Part shown: piece after piece, positions 18,358 through 25,621 of the stretch
How the letters are laid out: each line of letters opens with the position of its first letter
How positions within the stretch are numbered: position 1 is the stretch's first letter
From: an uncultured Prochlorococcus sp.
GTDB taxonomy: Bacteria; Cyanobacteriota; Cyanobacteriia; PCC-6307; Cyanobiaceae
Assembly (NCBI GenBank): GCA_902621675.1
Contig: CACNMX010000013.1
Span: 1-32,787, forward strand
DNA length: 32,787 bases
Direction: 5' to 3'
Program-made: the position numbers and the translations under genes
Notes under the pieces: generated by a model
What the model was told of the DNA's origin: nothing
Database searches by the model: none
What the model saw: the letters and a program-made list of their open reading frames with translations, nothing else

Positions 18358-18964
18358 ATTAATAATTTTCCTTCCATTATTTATGCTTGGTTGCACCCCA
18401 AATGTAATTGATGAAAATAAAGTTATACAAAAAATAGACAGTTTAGATATGACTATTTTCTCTAAAAGTGGAGATAAAATATATTCTGTTATTAGTCCAA
18501 GTTCAAGTTATGACAATATTGAATTAAAATTTGAATTAAAAAAACCTATTATTAATATTCTTAATGGGAATGAAACTAAATATATTATTAGCTCAGAAGA
18601 ATCAACATTATCAGACAACAATAAACTCTTGAAATTGAAAGGGAATGTTAAATTAAAAACTTTAAAAAAGAATGAGGATATTTTAAATGCTGATAATTTT
18701 ATTTGGAATATAGAAAATACTAACTACCTATTGGAGGGAAATATAAGATTTGAAAATCAAAATATCATCTTAAATTCAGGAAAAGCCATATTGAGTTCAG
18801 ATAATATAATTGAATTTTTTAATCCAGTAAAATATATAATTAAAGATGAAAATAACGAAAATAAATATGAAATAAACTCAGAAAATGCTTTCTATAATTT
18901 AAATACTGAATCAGTAAGCTTTGAAGCAAAAGATAAAAGAGTTAAATCAATAATATATTTTTAA
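18341..18964 (+). CDS. LptC-like lipoprotein
   Basis: A 207-residue protein with a signal peptide ending in a lipobox-like MLGC (IIFLPLFMLGCTPN), so it is probably lipid-anchored. The rest is beta-strand-rich, with repeating elements such as KGNVKLKTL, ADNFIWNIENTNYLLEGNIRFE and NSGKAILSSD, which resemble the LptC/LptA beta-jellyroll that carries lipopolysaccharide across the periplasm. A TTG at 18335 is an alternative start, but ATG 18341 gives MSKNYRL and is preferred. It overlaps metG by 17 bases and overlaps the convergent CCB-like gene by 4 bases. Confidence 0.75.
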   Translation: MSKNYRLIIFLPLFMLGCTPNVIDENKVIQKIDSLDMTIFSKSGDKIYSVISPSSSYDNIELKFELKKPIINILNGNETKYIISSEESTLSDNNKLLKLKGNVKLKTLKKNEDILNADNFIWNIENTNYLLEGNIRFENQNIILNSGKAILSSDNIIEFFNPVKYIIKDENNENKYEINSENAFYNLNTESVSFEAKDKRVKSIIYF

Positions 18965-19587
18965 AGTTTATTTTTTGAGAAAATATTATTAACTTTTTTG
19001 GACCAGTTATTAATCCATTTTTCATCAGACTTCGTAAAACACTTAGCACTCCAGCCTCCTATCAATATGAAAGCCTTATTATTTATAGGTACAACTAAAA
19101 TAGATGGAATTTCAGCACAAAAATTATAAAATTCATCTCTTCCAGGATAAAATTTAGTGTTGGCCAATGATATTAATTTCATATCTTTAATAGATCTCTG
19201 ACAAGTTTCCCCAGGTTTAAAATCATTACTTGAAGTGATACCCCTCTTCAATATATTAACGCCATCATTGTGGATTAATATTGCTGCTGCTGCTGTAGAA
19301 GTTAATATCGCTTCAGAACCCCATGCAAGTTCCTCAATAACTTCATCCGGTATGTTTTTATCGAAGAGAAACTTATTTTCTCCTTTTAAAACAACTTTCT
19401 CACCAGCTATGGATTGGAATTCTTTAAATAAAAAACCTATCAGAATAATAATTAACGAAGCTATTGCAGCTAACACTTGTGCTCTTTCAAGCTCAGGAGT
19501 GATTGTTTCTATTGAAATGAAATTTGCTATCTGAAAAATAAAGAGTATTACACCGACTGATATTAATGATTTCCCATTGAATCCCAT
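18961..19587 (-). CDS. Cofactor assembly of complex C subunit B-like (CCB2/CCB4 family)
   Basis: A 208-residue membrane protein with two N-terminal spans (about 8-28 and 38-55) and a soluble domain containing PDEVIEELAWGSEAILTST and CAEIPSILVVPINNKAFILIGGW. This matches the cyanobacterial homologues of chloroplast CCB2/CCB4, which help attach haem ci covalently to cytochrome b6. ATG start at 19587. Assignment is from recall of the family pattern, so moderately sure. Confidence 0.75.
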   Translation of the reverse strand: MGFNGKSLISVGVILFIFQIANFISIETITPELERAQVLAAIASLIIILIGFLFKEFQSIAGEKVVLKGENKFLFDKNIPDEVIEELAWGSEAILTSTAAAAILIHNDGVNILKRGITSSNDFKPGETCQRSIKDMKLISLANTKFYPGRDEFYNFCAEIPSILVVPINNKAFILIGGWSAKCFTKSDEKWINNWSKKVNNIFSKNKL

Positions 19588-19698
19588 ATTTTAAATATGT
19601 TATTTCTAATTAAATTATGCAAATATTATATTGTTTAGTAAATTTAAAATTACTCAAACATATTGTTTTTAATATATAATTAACCAAAACTTCTCAAA

Positions 19699-20010
19699 AT
19701 GAACTTAAACATCAATAAATATATACTTTCCCTTATCTTTTCTGGCTTTATTTTTATTCTTATCCCTTCGACTACATACGCAAATGAAATTAATAGTATA
19801 AATAAATATTTTGGTATTACTCAACAGAAGACTGTAATAAATTACGAAAAAAGTCAGCCCTCATCTATCGACAACCCTGTAGTGGATCCAAATTTTAATA
19901 CTATGAGATCAAAAGATACTGAGAGTTCAACTGCTACTTATATAGTTATAGGTTTATTAATTGCTGCTACAATTATTCCTTTAGCAACATGGTGGTATTT
20001 CTCTAAATAA
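19699..20010 (+). CDS. Small exported membrane-anchored protein
   Basis: A 103-residue protein: signal peptide (about 1-28, ISLIFSGF-type hydrophobic core ending TTYA), a polar middle of about 45 residues, and a C-terminal membrane span (YIVIGLLIAATIIPLATWWYF). The topology suggests a lumen/periplasm-facing domain anchored at the C-terminus. Function unknown. It precedes cobU by 10 bases, so the two may share a transcript. Confidence 0.75.
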   Translation: MNLNINKYILSLIFSGFIFILIPSTTYANEINSINKYFGITQQKTVINYEKSQPSSIDNPVVDPNFNTMRSKDTESSTATYIVIGLLIAATIIPLATWWYFSK

Positions 20011-20020
20011 TAGAGAATTT

Positions 20021-20581
20021 ATGAATGCCAAGGATTTAAGTATTAGTACATATTCACCTTATATAGTTTTTATTACAGGGGGGACAAAGAGTGGCAAAAG
20101 CGAATTTGCGGAGCATCTTGCAAATGAGGTAAAAAATTTATCGTATGTTGCCTTATCTGAAAACAATTTGGATGATAAAGAATGGCAAGATAAAATTAAT
20201 TTACATCGAAAAAGAAGGCCAAATGATTGGAAATTAATAGAAACGACCGATCTATTGACTACATTAAGGAAAGAAGAAGGTCCATTATTAATAGATTCTA
20301 TTGGCGGATTCGTTATGAAAAGTATTGGCAAGGAACAAAATGAATGGTCAACAAAAATGAATTCACTTATAAGTCTTTTAATGAAAAGAAAAAGCATAAC
20401 AATTATTGTTGGAGAACAAGTAGGTTGGAGTTTGGTCTCTGAATATAAAATTGGTAATAAATATATTGAAAGAATCGGCGAACTTCAAAAGAGAATAACC
20501 AAAATATCAAAAGATAATTGGCTGGCCATAAACGGCAGAGCAATCAAAATAGATGAAATGAGTATTGAAATACCTACTTAA
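20021..20581 (+). CDS. cobU: Adenosylcobinamide kinase / guanylyltransferase
   Basis: A 186-residue CobU, which phosphorylates adenosylcobinamide and transfers GMP to it when the lower ligand of cobalamin is attached. The P-loop is FITGGTKSGKSEFAEH (G20-S27), and the HRKRRP motif (62-67) supplies the histidine and arginines of the GMP-transfer step. VGEQVGWSLV corresponds to the family's EVGxG segment (with Gln for the Val-Gly spacing). ATG at 20021. It is followed after two bases by trmL. It complements cobN in this window. Confidence 0.9.
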   Translation: MNAKDLSISTYSPYIVFITGGTKSGKSEFAEHLANEVKNLSYVALSENNLDDKEWQDKINLHRKRRPNDWKLIETTDLLTTLRKEEGPLLIDSIGGFVMKSIGKEQNEWSTKMNSLISLLMKRKSITIIVGEQVGWSLVSEYKIGNKYIERIGELQKRITKISKDNWLAINGRAIKIDEMSIEIPT

Positions 20582-20583
20582 AA

Positions 20584-21066
20584 TTGGAAGTCGCTCTATT
20601 TGAACCTAGAATCCCACAAAATACTGGTAATATTGCCAGATCATGTGCTGCATTTAATATACCTTTAAATCTTATAGAGCCCTTGGGTTTTAAGCTAGAA
20701 AATAAATATTTAAAAAGAGCAGGATTAGACTATTGGCCTCTAGTAACTGTTAATCAGTATGAGAATTTTGAAAAATTTTTATCGTCAAAATCAACAAAAA
20801 GAATAATTTCTTTTAGTAAAAAAAATGGATTATATTTGAAGGATTTTAAATTTAAGCAAGATGATATTTTGCTATTTGGGAGAGAAGATTCAGGATTACC
20901 CGATTCCATAATTGATAAAAGCGACTTTTTAATATCAATATTTATGCCGAATATACAGACTGGAAACAATGATCAAAAAGGTGTTAGAAGTCTAAACCTT
21001 TCTGTGGCATGCGGAATTGCTATATATGAGGCCCACAAACAAATAAATTTTCAAAATGGTAATTAA
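20584..21066 (+). CDS. trmL: tRNA (cytidine/uridine-34 2'-O)-methyltransferase TrmL
   Basis: A 160-residue SPOUT methyltransferase that modifies the wobble base of tRNA-Leu. The trefoil-knot motifs are clear: PRIPQNTGNIARSCAAF, LLFGREDSGLPDSI and GVRSLNLSVACGIAIYE. It uses a TTG start two bases after the cobU stop, which points to translational coupling. The TTG keeps the conserved MEVALFEPRIP start. It is followed by a tRNA gene. Confidence 0.93.
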   Translation: MEVALFEPRIPQNTGNIARSCAAFNIPLNLIEPLGFKLENKYLKRAGLDYWPLVTVNQYENFEKFLSSKSTKRIISFSKKNGLYLKDFKFKQDDILLFGREDSGLPDSIIDKSDFLISIFMPNIQTGNNDQKGVRSLNLSVACGIAIYEAHKQINFQNGN

Positions 21067-21095
21067 GTACAACCAATGCCTTACAATATTCCCAT

Positions 21096-21169
<74 letters not shown>

Positions 21170-21236
21170 TTTTCAATACTTTTCAATTGAAGAACATAGG
21201 TGTAATTTTAATTTAATTAAACTATTAAAAACAATA

Positions 21237-21524
21237 ATGTTTAATTCACTCGGCACAGTCTTAGATCAAAAAAAATCTAAAGCAAAATATCCAGAAGCAA
21301 GAGTTGTAGTTCTTGATGACAATTTTAATACTTTTCAGCATGTCGCAAATTGTCTTTTAACAATAATCCCAGGCATGAGTGAACAAAGGGCATGGGATCT
21401 AACCATCAAAGTTGATAAGACAGGATCTGCAGAGGTATGGAGAGGTAATCTTGAACAGGCAGAGCTATATCATGAGCAACTATTCTGCAAAGGATTAACA
21501 ATGGCTCCAATTGAGAAAACATAA
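21237..21524 (+). CDS. clpS: ATP-dependent Clp protease adaptor ClpS
   Basis: A 95-residue ClpS, which delivers N-degron substrates to ClpC/ClpA. Typical stretches are YPEARVVVLDDNFNTFQHV, MSEQRAWDL and GSAEVWRGNLEQAELYHEQL. The frame is open upstream to 21147, overlapping the tRNA, but that part is not protein-like; ATG 21237 is the natural start. Cyanobacterial clpS here lies after trmL and a tRNA. Confidence 0.92.
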   Translation: MFNSLGTVLDQKKSKAKYPEARVVVLDDNFNTFQHVANCLLTIIPGMSEQRAWDLTIKVDKTGSAEVWRGNLEQAELYHEQLFCKGLTMAPIEKT

Positions 21525-21535
21525 AATAAGTAAGA

Positions 21536-21787
21536 TTGACAGAAAATTTTTGGCTTATAAATTCGAATCGTTCAAGGGTTAAAAGGTTTTCAAAGAATAA
21601 TCAAAATAAAGATAAATTTTTTGAATATATGTTTATTGACTCTGGAAGAATTCTTGGTGTTTTAGGAAAAGAACCACCTCTCATGACAACAAGAGAAGAA
21701 CTTAAAGTTGATAAAGCTAGAGATAAATGGAGAAAGTTAATCGCTAGAGGTTGGAGGAGAACAAAACCAGTTTGGGAAGACTATTAG
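21536..21787 (+). CDS. DUF1651 family protein
   Basis: An 83-residue protein matching the DUF1651 pattern known from Prochlorococcus and marine Synechococcus: NFWLINSNRSRVKRF at the N-terminus and a C-terminal half with KARDKWRKLIARGWRRTKPVWEDY. TTG start at 21536, 11 bases after clpS. Basic, cytoplasmic, role unknown. Confidence 0.85.
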   Translation: MTENFWLINSNRSRVKRFSKNNQNKDKFFEYMFIDSGRILGVLGKEPPLMTTREELKVDKARDKWRKLIARGWRRTKPVWEDY

Positions 21788-21915
21788 TATCCAATATTGT
21801 TACTAGGATTAGTTATATAAAGAATGAGATTTAGGACGTAGTTAGCGGGTAAATTTAATGGCTTCAAAAGTAACAAAGCCATTCCTTGAGTCACATTAAA
21901 TTCTTTATTTTTCAT
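21784..21915 (-). CDS. Possible 43-residue hydrophobic peptide
   Basis: An ATG-to-TAA frame on the minus strand: MKNKEFNVTQGMALLLLKP, then a hydrophobic LNLILYITN segment. It ends 4 bases inside the 3' end of the DUF1651 gene, and contains both arms of the hairpin at 21857-21883. There is no recognisable family and no strong ribosome site, so it may be chance. Confidence 0.3.
   Translation of the reverse strand: MKNKEFNVTQGMALLLLKPLNLPANYVLNLILYITNPSNNIGY
21857..21883. other. 8-bp perfect hairpin
   Basis: AATGGCTT (21857-21864) and AAGCCATT (21876-21883) pair perfectly around an 11-base loop. No T-run follows on either strand, so it is not a simple terminator. It lies 70 bases after the DUF1651 stop. 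Confidence 0.35.
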
Positions 21916-21951
21916 AAAAAAATAAAAGTCTCTTTTTATTATAAAAAGACT
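21913..21951 (-). terminator. Candidate minus-strand terminator
   Basis: On the minus strand an AGTC-TTTTTAT hairpin (21927-21951) pairs with a two-base bulge and is followed by a T-rich tract (TTTATTTTTTTAT). It is nearly all A-T, so weak. It could end transcripts coming from the thioredoxin-fold gene at 22312-22701. Confidence 0.3.
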
Positions 21952-22138
21952 GGCAAATACAAACTATAAATATTGAAAAAAAGATATTTAAGCGTTTATT
22001 GATTAATAATTTTCAAGATATCTAATATCACAAACTTATTTAAAAAATTATAGATTTAATGTTACTTATTATTTTTTTAAACATAAAAACGCAGGTATTA
22101 TTTAATGATCCTTAATATTTTATACTTATAAATACTCA

Positions 22139-22288
22139 ATGAAAAATCTCATCACAAATAAAAGATCAAGAGCATTATTTGGTATTGGAATAGTTGCTAT
22201 AAGTATTGGATTAATATCAAAAAAAGTAATTAACTATCCAGCTGGAGGGTGTATTAAAGGTACTCAAGAAATTACCTATAATATCTAG
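22139..22288 (+). CDS. Small single-span membrane protein, 49 residues
   Basis: ATG-to-TAG frame: MKNLITNKRSRALFGIGIVAI, a basic N-terminus followed by one hydrophobic span (about 13-26, FGIGIVAISIGLIS), then KKVINYPAGGC. Positive residues before the span suggest the N-terminus stays in the cytoplasm. About 23 bases separate it from the convergent thioredoxin-fold gene. Family unknown. Confidence 0.5.
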   Translation: MKNLITNKRSRALFGIGIVAISIGLISKKVINYPAGGCIKGTQEITYNI

Positions 22289-22311
22289 CCATGAATCATC
22301 TCACATTTTCC

Positions 22312-22701
22312 TTAATTCTTAAATCCAGTCAACTTTGATAACTCTTTTAGTGAAAGTACACCTAAAATAAGTTTTCCATTTATTTCCCATGTGGGAAACC
22401 CTTTAATTTTTTTATCAATGCATAATTGAGTTTGACTGTTTATGCCATCTCTTGCACATTCAACTACATTAAGTTCTCTATAAGCTTCCTTACCAAATAA
22501 TTCACTTTGATTAAGGCAATTAGGACACCAATATGCTGAATATTTAACTACACCATTATCTTTAAGGTATTTTGCTAACTCGATTGATTCCCTAGTGCTT
22601 TCTGAGGTGACTATAAGTTCTCTCTGATTATTTAAGTGGGAGCTATGTACAACACTTGGTAAAGTAAGAAAAACAAAAAGTGGGATTAATAGGCGTTTCA
22701 T
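22312..22701 (-). CDS. Exported thioredoxin-fold protein with CPNC motif (VKOR-type domain)
   Basis: A 129-residue protein with a signal peptide (MKRLLIPLFVFLTLPSVVHS) and a thioredoxin-like domain. The active site is YSAYWCPNCLNQSELFGKEA, closely like the C-terminal thioredoxin domain fused to bacterial VKOR, followed by a second pair of cysteines (VVECARDG..TQLCIDKKI) and the cis-proline loop in GFPTWEINGK. Probable role: thiol oxidation or exchange in lumen or periplasm. It is encoded here without the VKOR membrane part. Its ATG overlaps the stop of the upstream 50-residue gene (ATGA). Confidence 0.82.
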   Translation of the reverse strand: MKRLLIPLFVFLTLPSVVHSSHLNNQRELIVTSESTRESIELAKYLKDNGVVKYSAYWCPNCLNQSELFGKEAYRELNVVECARDGINSQTQLCIDKKIKGFPTWEINGKLILGVLSLKELSKLTGFKN

Positions 22702-22850
22702 TTATTTACTACTTTCCCTCCATATTTTCTAACTATCTTATCAAGCAAAATTCTTATATCTTTATTTTTAAGTTTCTCTATTCGCTGAAGATTTTCAAGA
22801 AGATCACATATTTGATCCTGTATATCTTCATTTAATTCACTTACTGCCAT
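22698..22850 (-). CDS. Small helical protein, 50 residues
   Basis: ATG at 22850, MAVSELNEDIQDQICDLLENL, then QRIEKLKNKDIRILLDKIVRKYGGKVV. Predicted to be nearly all helical and charged, with no membrane span. The TGA overlaps the ATG of the thioredoxin-fold gene by the ATGA arrangement, so the two are probably translated together. Family unknown. Confidence 0.6.
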   Translation of the reverse strand: MAVSELNEDIQDQICDLLENLQRIEKLKNKDIRILLDKIVRKYGGKVVNK

Positions 22851-22938
22851 TTATATTTAAAGTTTTTATATTCCAATCTTAAGTCAAAAGTAAATTTACA
22901 TACTTGTTGTATTAATATTTTTTTTGCTATTTTTTTAA

Positions 22939-22988
22939 AGCGGGCTAAGGTTCATATCTCCACGAGGATTTAGTCCGCTGAATTTTTT
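22939..22988 (+). ncRNA. Strong hairpin with T-run; candidate small RNA or terminator
   Basis: AGCGGGCTAA (22939-22948) pairs fully with TTAGTCCGCT (22970-22979) including one G-T pair, and is followed by GAATTTTTT. The loop could form a smaller CTC/GAG stem. It is GC-rich for this genome and lies between two minus-strand genes, so on the plus strand it terminates no obvious gene. It may be the 3' end of a small RNA, or a weak minus-strand terminator of 23117-23482. Confidence 0.4.
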
Positions 22989-23102
22989 AAGATTCAAATT
23001 TTTTTGGATCCCTCTTTAAGAAGTTGATTAGAAATATTCAAAAATATTTATCTTTGCTTAATTTCTAAATCCCACTGAAAAGCATTCTCATATAAACATT
23101 AA

Positions 23103-23115
23103 TAGTGTGACACTA
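23103..23115. promoter_or_regulatory. Perfect 13-bp palindrome TAGTGTGACACTA
   Basis: TAGTGT-G-ACACTA is a perfect odd palindrome one base beyond the stop of the ribbon-helix-helix gene. It is the same motif as the two sites upstream of that gene. Probably a binding site for the encoded regulator; role at the 3' end unknown. Confidence 0.5.
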
Positions 23116-23116
23116 T

Positions 23117-23482
23117 TTATTCAAAAATGTTGTTATTTCGCTTCATAACTTTCTTAAAATACTTAAACTCAATAAATTCATGCATCATTTTGATATCATC
23201 AGATAATACTTTTTTATTAACTGCATATTCGTCAACATTAAGTGAATATTTATTATTTTCAGAAAATGTTTCGTGATCAAAAGAAAAGTTTATAAAATCT
23301 CCTTTATCATTTTGTTCTTGACCAAAAGATTTATTTAAGACACCTCTAGACCTCAACGCTTCCTCAACTAATAAACCTGTGACTTTTGACTGACTAAATT
23401 CATTAGCTGTGCACAATTTTTCAATAATTTCATGCACTTCTTCACTTGGTAAAAAGCCAATTCTTTTCCTCGGAGAAGGCAT
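23117..23482 (-). CDS. Ribbon-helix-helix-type regulator
   Basis: A 121-residue protein starting MPSPRKRIGFLPSEEVHEII. The first 47 residues follow the ribbon-helix-helix plan: basic tail, strand RIGFLP, helix SEEVHEIIEKLCTAN, turn, and a second helix SQSKVTGLLVEEALRSRG. The C-terminal part is charged and has no recognised domain. The frame is open to a GTG at 23503, but the ATG at 23482 removes a non-conserved hydrophobic extension and is preferred. Palindromic sites lie both upstream and at the 3' end, which suggests that it represses itself. Confidence 0.75.
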   Translation of the reverse strand: MPSPRKRIGFLPSEEVHEIIEKLCTANEFSQSKVTGLLVEEALRSRGVLNKSFGQEQNDKGDFINFSFDHETFSENNKYSLNVDEYAVNKKVLSDDIKMMHEFIEFKYFKKVMKRNNNIFE

Positions 23483-23494
23483 AATTAAAAAAAT

Positions 23495-23529
23495 TAGTGT
23501 CACACTTGCACATTATAAGTGTTGCACTA
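23495..23529. promoter_or_regulatory. Operator pair around a -10 box for the RHH gene
   Basis: Two copies of a near-palindromic 13-mer, TAGTGTCACACTT (23495-23507) and AAGTGTTGCACTA (23517-23529), are inverted and 22 bases apart, two helical turns. Between them, on the minus strand, lies TATAAT (23517-23512), a consensus -10 box for the gene starting at 23482. No good -35 is visible. Binding here would block the promoter. Confidence 0.55.
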
Positions 23530-23557
23530 TATTTGATTTAAGTCAACTAATTTTGCT

Positions 23558-23710
23558 ATGCATATTTTATTATTTCCTGTCGGATTTATTCTTTGGTATC
23601 TAGCTTATGAAGCAAAACCTATCATTAATGAAGAAGTAACAGTTAATTGGGAAGAAAAAAATACAATTAAAAGAAATAAACTTTTAAATATAATCAACGA
23701 AAGCTTTTAA
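23558..23710 (+). CDS. Small N-anchored membrane protein, 50 residues
   Basis: ATG 23558, MHILLFPVGFILWYLAYEAK, one short hydrophobic N-terminal span followed by a charged tail (NEEVTVNWEEKNTIKRNK). It is divergent from the ribbon-helix-helix gene, with the operator region between, so the regulator could act on both. Ends inside the last 4 bases of the convergent gene 23707-23886. Unknown family. Confidence 0.5.
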   Translation: MHILLFPVGFILWYLAYEAKPIINEEVTVNWEEKNTIKRNKLLNIINESF

Positions 23711-23886
23711 AATTTACTGTTAATCGATTTTGACCATTCCTTATGCTTATTATCTAGATCTGATATTAACTGTTTTTGATAAGTAAATTTGAGTTGATTT
23801 TCGTTAAGTGATTTTTTTGTGATAATCATCTCTTTAGAAAAAAAATAAGGAGTGTTAGAACTACTAATCTTTTTTTTGACATCCAT
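23707..23886 (-). CDS. Small soluble protein, 59 residues
   Basis: ATG at 23886: MDVKKKISSSNTPYFFSKEM and then a helical basic stretch (LKFTYQKQLISDLDNKHKEW). No signal peptide or membrane span. It converges on the 50-residue membrane gene with a 4-base overlap of their 3' ends. Unknown family, accepted on coding-like composition. Confidence 0.45.
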   Translation of the reverse strand: MDVKKKISSSNTPYFFSKEMIITKKSLNENQLKFTYQKQLISDLDNKHKEWSKSINSKF

Positions 23887-24048
23887 ATAATAAATTCATC
23901 TATTTTTTTTATATGACTTAAAAGGTTATAGTCTTAATATTTTTATATTATTTTTATATTTCCTTCATATGTGTTTTTAGCACGTTTGTAAAAAATATTA
24001 GTTTATTAAATAATAAAGGCTATATTTAAGCAAAATATATGTTTTATT

Positions 24049-24222
24049 ATGAATCTAAAAGAAAGAGGGATTACTGTTGGAGATTTACTAGTTATGATAA
24101 TAATAATAATCACTTCGACATTATTAATTAAATCATTTAGCAAGGATAAAAAAACAACACTTAATCATAGTAATCAAGAGCAAGTTTCTTATGAGAAAAA
24201 TTACTATCAAAAATTTATTTGA
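24049..24222 (+). CDS. Small single-span membrane protein, 57 residues
   Basis: ATG 24049: MNLKERGITVGDLLVMIII, then IIITSTLLIKSF. A short cytoplasmic head, a single span (about 11-29), and a polar tail rich in N, Q and Y. The head GITVGDLLV is reminiscent of small picocyanobacterial membrane peptides. No function known to me. Confidence 0.55.
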   Translation: MNLKERGITVGDLLVMIIIIITSTLLIKSFSKDKKTTLNHSNQEQVSYEKNYYQKFI

Positions 24223-24323
24223 ATAGCTCATATAAATTATTTATAAAACTCTTAATTAATTCAATTGAATATTAAGCATCTCTTTTGTAAATTTCAAGAA
24301 TTAATAACTATCAAACAATGAGT

Positions 24324-24509
24324 TTAAGTATTTAAAATATTTTGATGAAATGATTTAGAACTTTCCCATTTCAAGTTATCCTTTAAATCATGGATATCGT
24401 TTGATATTGAAACTAAATTTACCATTTGAAGAATTTGACTTTTATTTAGCCTATGAATAACAATTAGTTTATTTAGCATTTCTAAAACAGATTTATCATT
24501 AATATTCAT
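24324..24509 (-). CDS. Small helical protein, 61 residues
   Basis: ATG 24509: MNINDKSVLEMLNKLIVIHR, followed by LNKSQILQMVNLVSISNDIH. The whole protein could be three short amphipathic helices. No signal peptide or membrane span. Isolated between small genes; coding potential is plausible but family unknown. Confidence 0.45.
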   Translation of the reverse strand: MNINDKSVLEMLNKLIVIHRLNKSQILQMVNLVSISNDIHDLKDNLKWESSKSFHQNILNT

Positions 24510-24701
24510 TGTTTGTTTAAAAAACTATGATCCTTTAATTCAAATACCTTATCTTATAATTTAAAAAATTTCACCTTAATTTTATTGTATATTTTAGGCT
24601 ATATAAAAAAATATTTATAAAATCATCAAAAAAACTCTTTCTTATAAGAAATGATCCTAAGCTCACTTTCTTATAAATTCGTTTATCGTAAAAAGAAAAA
24701 A

Positions 24702-24872
24702 ATGAAAAAAAAATCCAAGAAAGAATACCTTAATAGAGATGAAGTTAATGAAATGATTGAATCAGCTTTAAGGAGACATAATAGAAGATCTACAATAATA
24801 TCAAGCGTTCTAGGCTGGATTCTAATAGGAGGTTATTCGTTTGGACTTTTTCAAGCAGTTCAAAATGTCTAA
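24702..24872 (+). CDS. Small membrane protein with basic N-terminus, 56 residues
   Basis: ATG 24702: MKKKSKKEYLNRDEVNEMIE, a helix SALRRHNRRST, then a membrane span (IISSVLGWILIGGYSFGLF). The frame is open to 24651, but the extra part (ILSSLSYKFVYRKKKK) looks non-coding. Positively charged residues before the span suggest that the N-terminus faces the cytoplasm. Unknown family. Confidence 0.6.
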   Translation: MKKKSKKEYLNRDEVNEMIESALRRHNRRSTIISSVLGWILIGGYSFGLFQAVQNV

Positions 24873-24934
24873 TTAATCTTTTTTTAAAGTAGAACATACT
24901 AGATGATAAATTAATATAAGACTATGTATTTATT

Positions 24935-25156
24935 ATGAGGGAATATATTGAGGCAAATCTTACAGTAATAAGAAAATATTTAAAAAAACGAAAAAATTAT
25001 ACTTCAAAATTAAATAATGCCTCGATAATGGAAGAATTCAAAGAATGGAGCAAAGATCCATTACCTGAGTCAGAATCAATTTGGACTTTACCTGACTTAA
25101 CGAGGAATGAAAGACTAAAAAATTTTTGTCGCTCAATTAAGAAGGAAATAAGATAA
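24935..25156 (+). CDS. Small basic soluble protein, 73 residues
   Basis: ATG 24935: MREYIEANLTVIRKYLKKRK, then EEFKEWSKDPLPESESIWTLPDLTRNERL and a basic C-terminus. Two helices separated by a proline-containing loop are likely. It has a good coding-like composition. No family recognised. It converges on a small membrane protein gene 4 bases further on. Confidence 0.6.
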   Translation: MREYIEANLTVIRKYLKKRKNYTSKLNNASIMEEFKEWSKDPLPESESIWTLPDLTRNERLKNFCRSIKKEIR

Positions 25157-25160
25157 GTTT

Positions 25161-25319
25161 TTAACTACCTAGTTGTATATGATTTACCTTTAAGTAAAAA
25201 TAACCTGCAAATCCAACTATATTCAAAATTACAACGAAAATCCAAGCTCCAATTGGCTGATTAGAATCAAATTTTTTTATTTTAACTTTTTCCTTTAGTC
25301 TTTCAATATATTTAGCCAT
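25161..25319 (-). CDS. Small single-span membrane protein, 52 residues
   Basis: ATG at 25319: MAKYIERLKEKVKIKKFDSN, then a membrane span QPIGAWIFVVILNIVGFAGYFY and a short polar tail. The basic head and single span suggest a cytoplasmic N-terminus. The frame is too short to have been found by length cut-offs, but the clean head-span-tail layout supports it. Unknown function. Confidence 0.6.
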   Translation of the reverse strand: MAKYIERLKEKVKIKKFDSNQPIGAWIFVVILNIVGFAGYFYLKVNHIQLGS

Positions 25320-25396
25320 AATAAAAATATTAAAAAGAATATTACTAATTATAGAAAGTTAAATTTTAAGGAATCTTAAATAAAAAAAAATTTCTT

Positions 25397-25522
25397 TTAA
25401 TTAGAATTTTTATTGTCAAGCCTGTTAATGGGATATTTAATTAATTCTTTTTTGAGATTTTTTAAAAGTTTATTGTGATTCAAAATTGTGAATTTCCTAG
25501 TAAAGGAATAGTGCCATTTCAT
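25397..25522 (-). CDS. Possible small basic protein, 41 residues
   Basis: ATG at 25522: MKWHYSFTRKFTILNHNKLL, then KNLKKELIKYPINRLDNKN. Very basic and helical, no membrane span. It lies in the otherwise gene-free stretch before the peroxiredoxin gene. No family recognised and no clear ribosome site. Confidence 0.4.
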   Translation of the reverse strand: MKWHYSFTRKFTILNHNKLLKNLKKELIKYPINRLDNKNSN

Positions 25523-25538
25523 TGAATTTAAAAAAAAC

Positions 25539-25568
25539 TTGCTAATTCATTATTAATAAAATTATAAT
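25539..25568 (+). promoter_or_regulatory. Promoter of the peroxiredoxin gene
   Basis: TTGCTA (25539-25544) and TATAAT (25563-25568) are separated by 18 bases and lie 53 bases before the peroxiredoxin ATG. A short GGTC/GACC hairpin and an AAGGAC ribosome-site-like stretch follow in the leader. Confidence 0.6.
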
Positions 25569-25621
25569 ACTAATTACGGTCATTCAGACCATACATAATT
25601 TAAAAAAGGACAAATTTTTTC

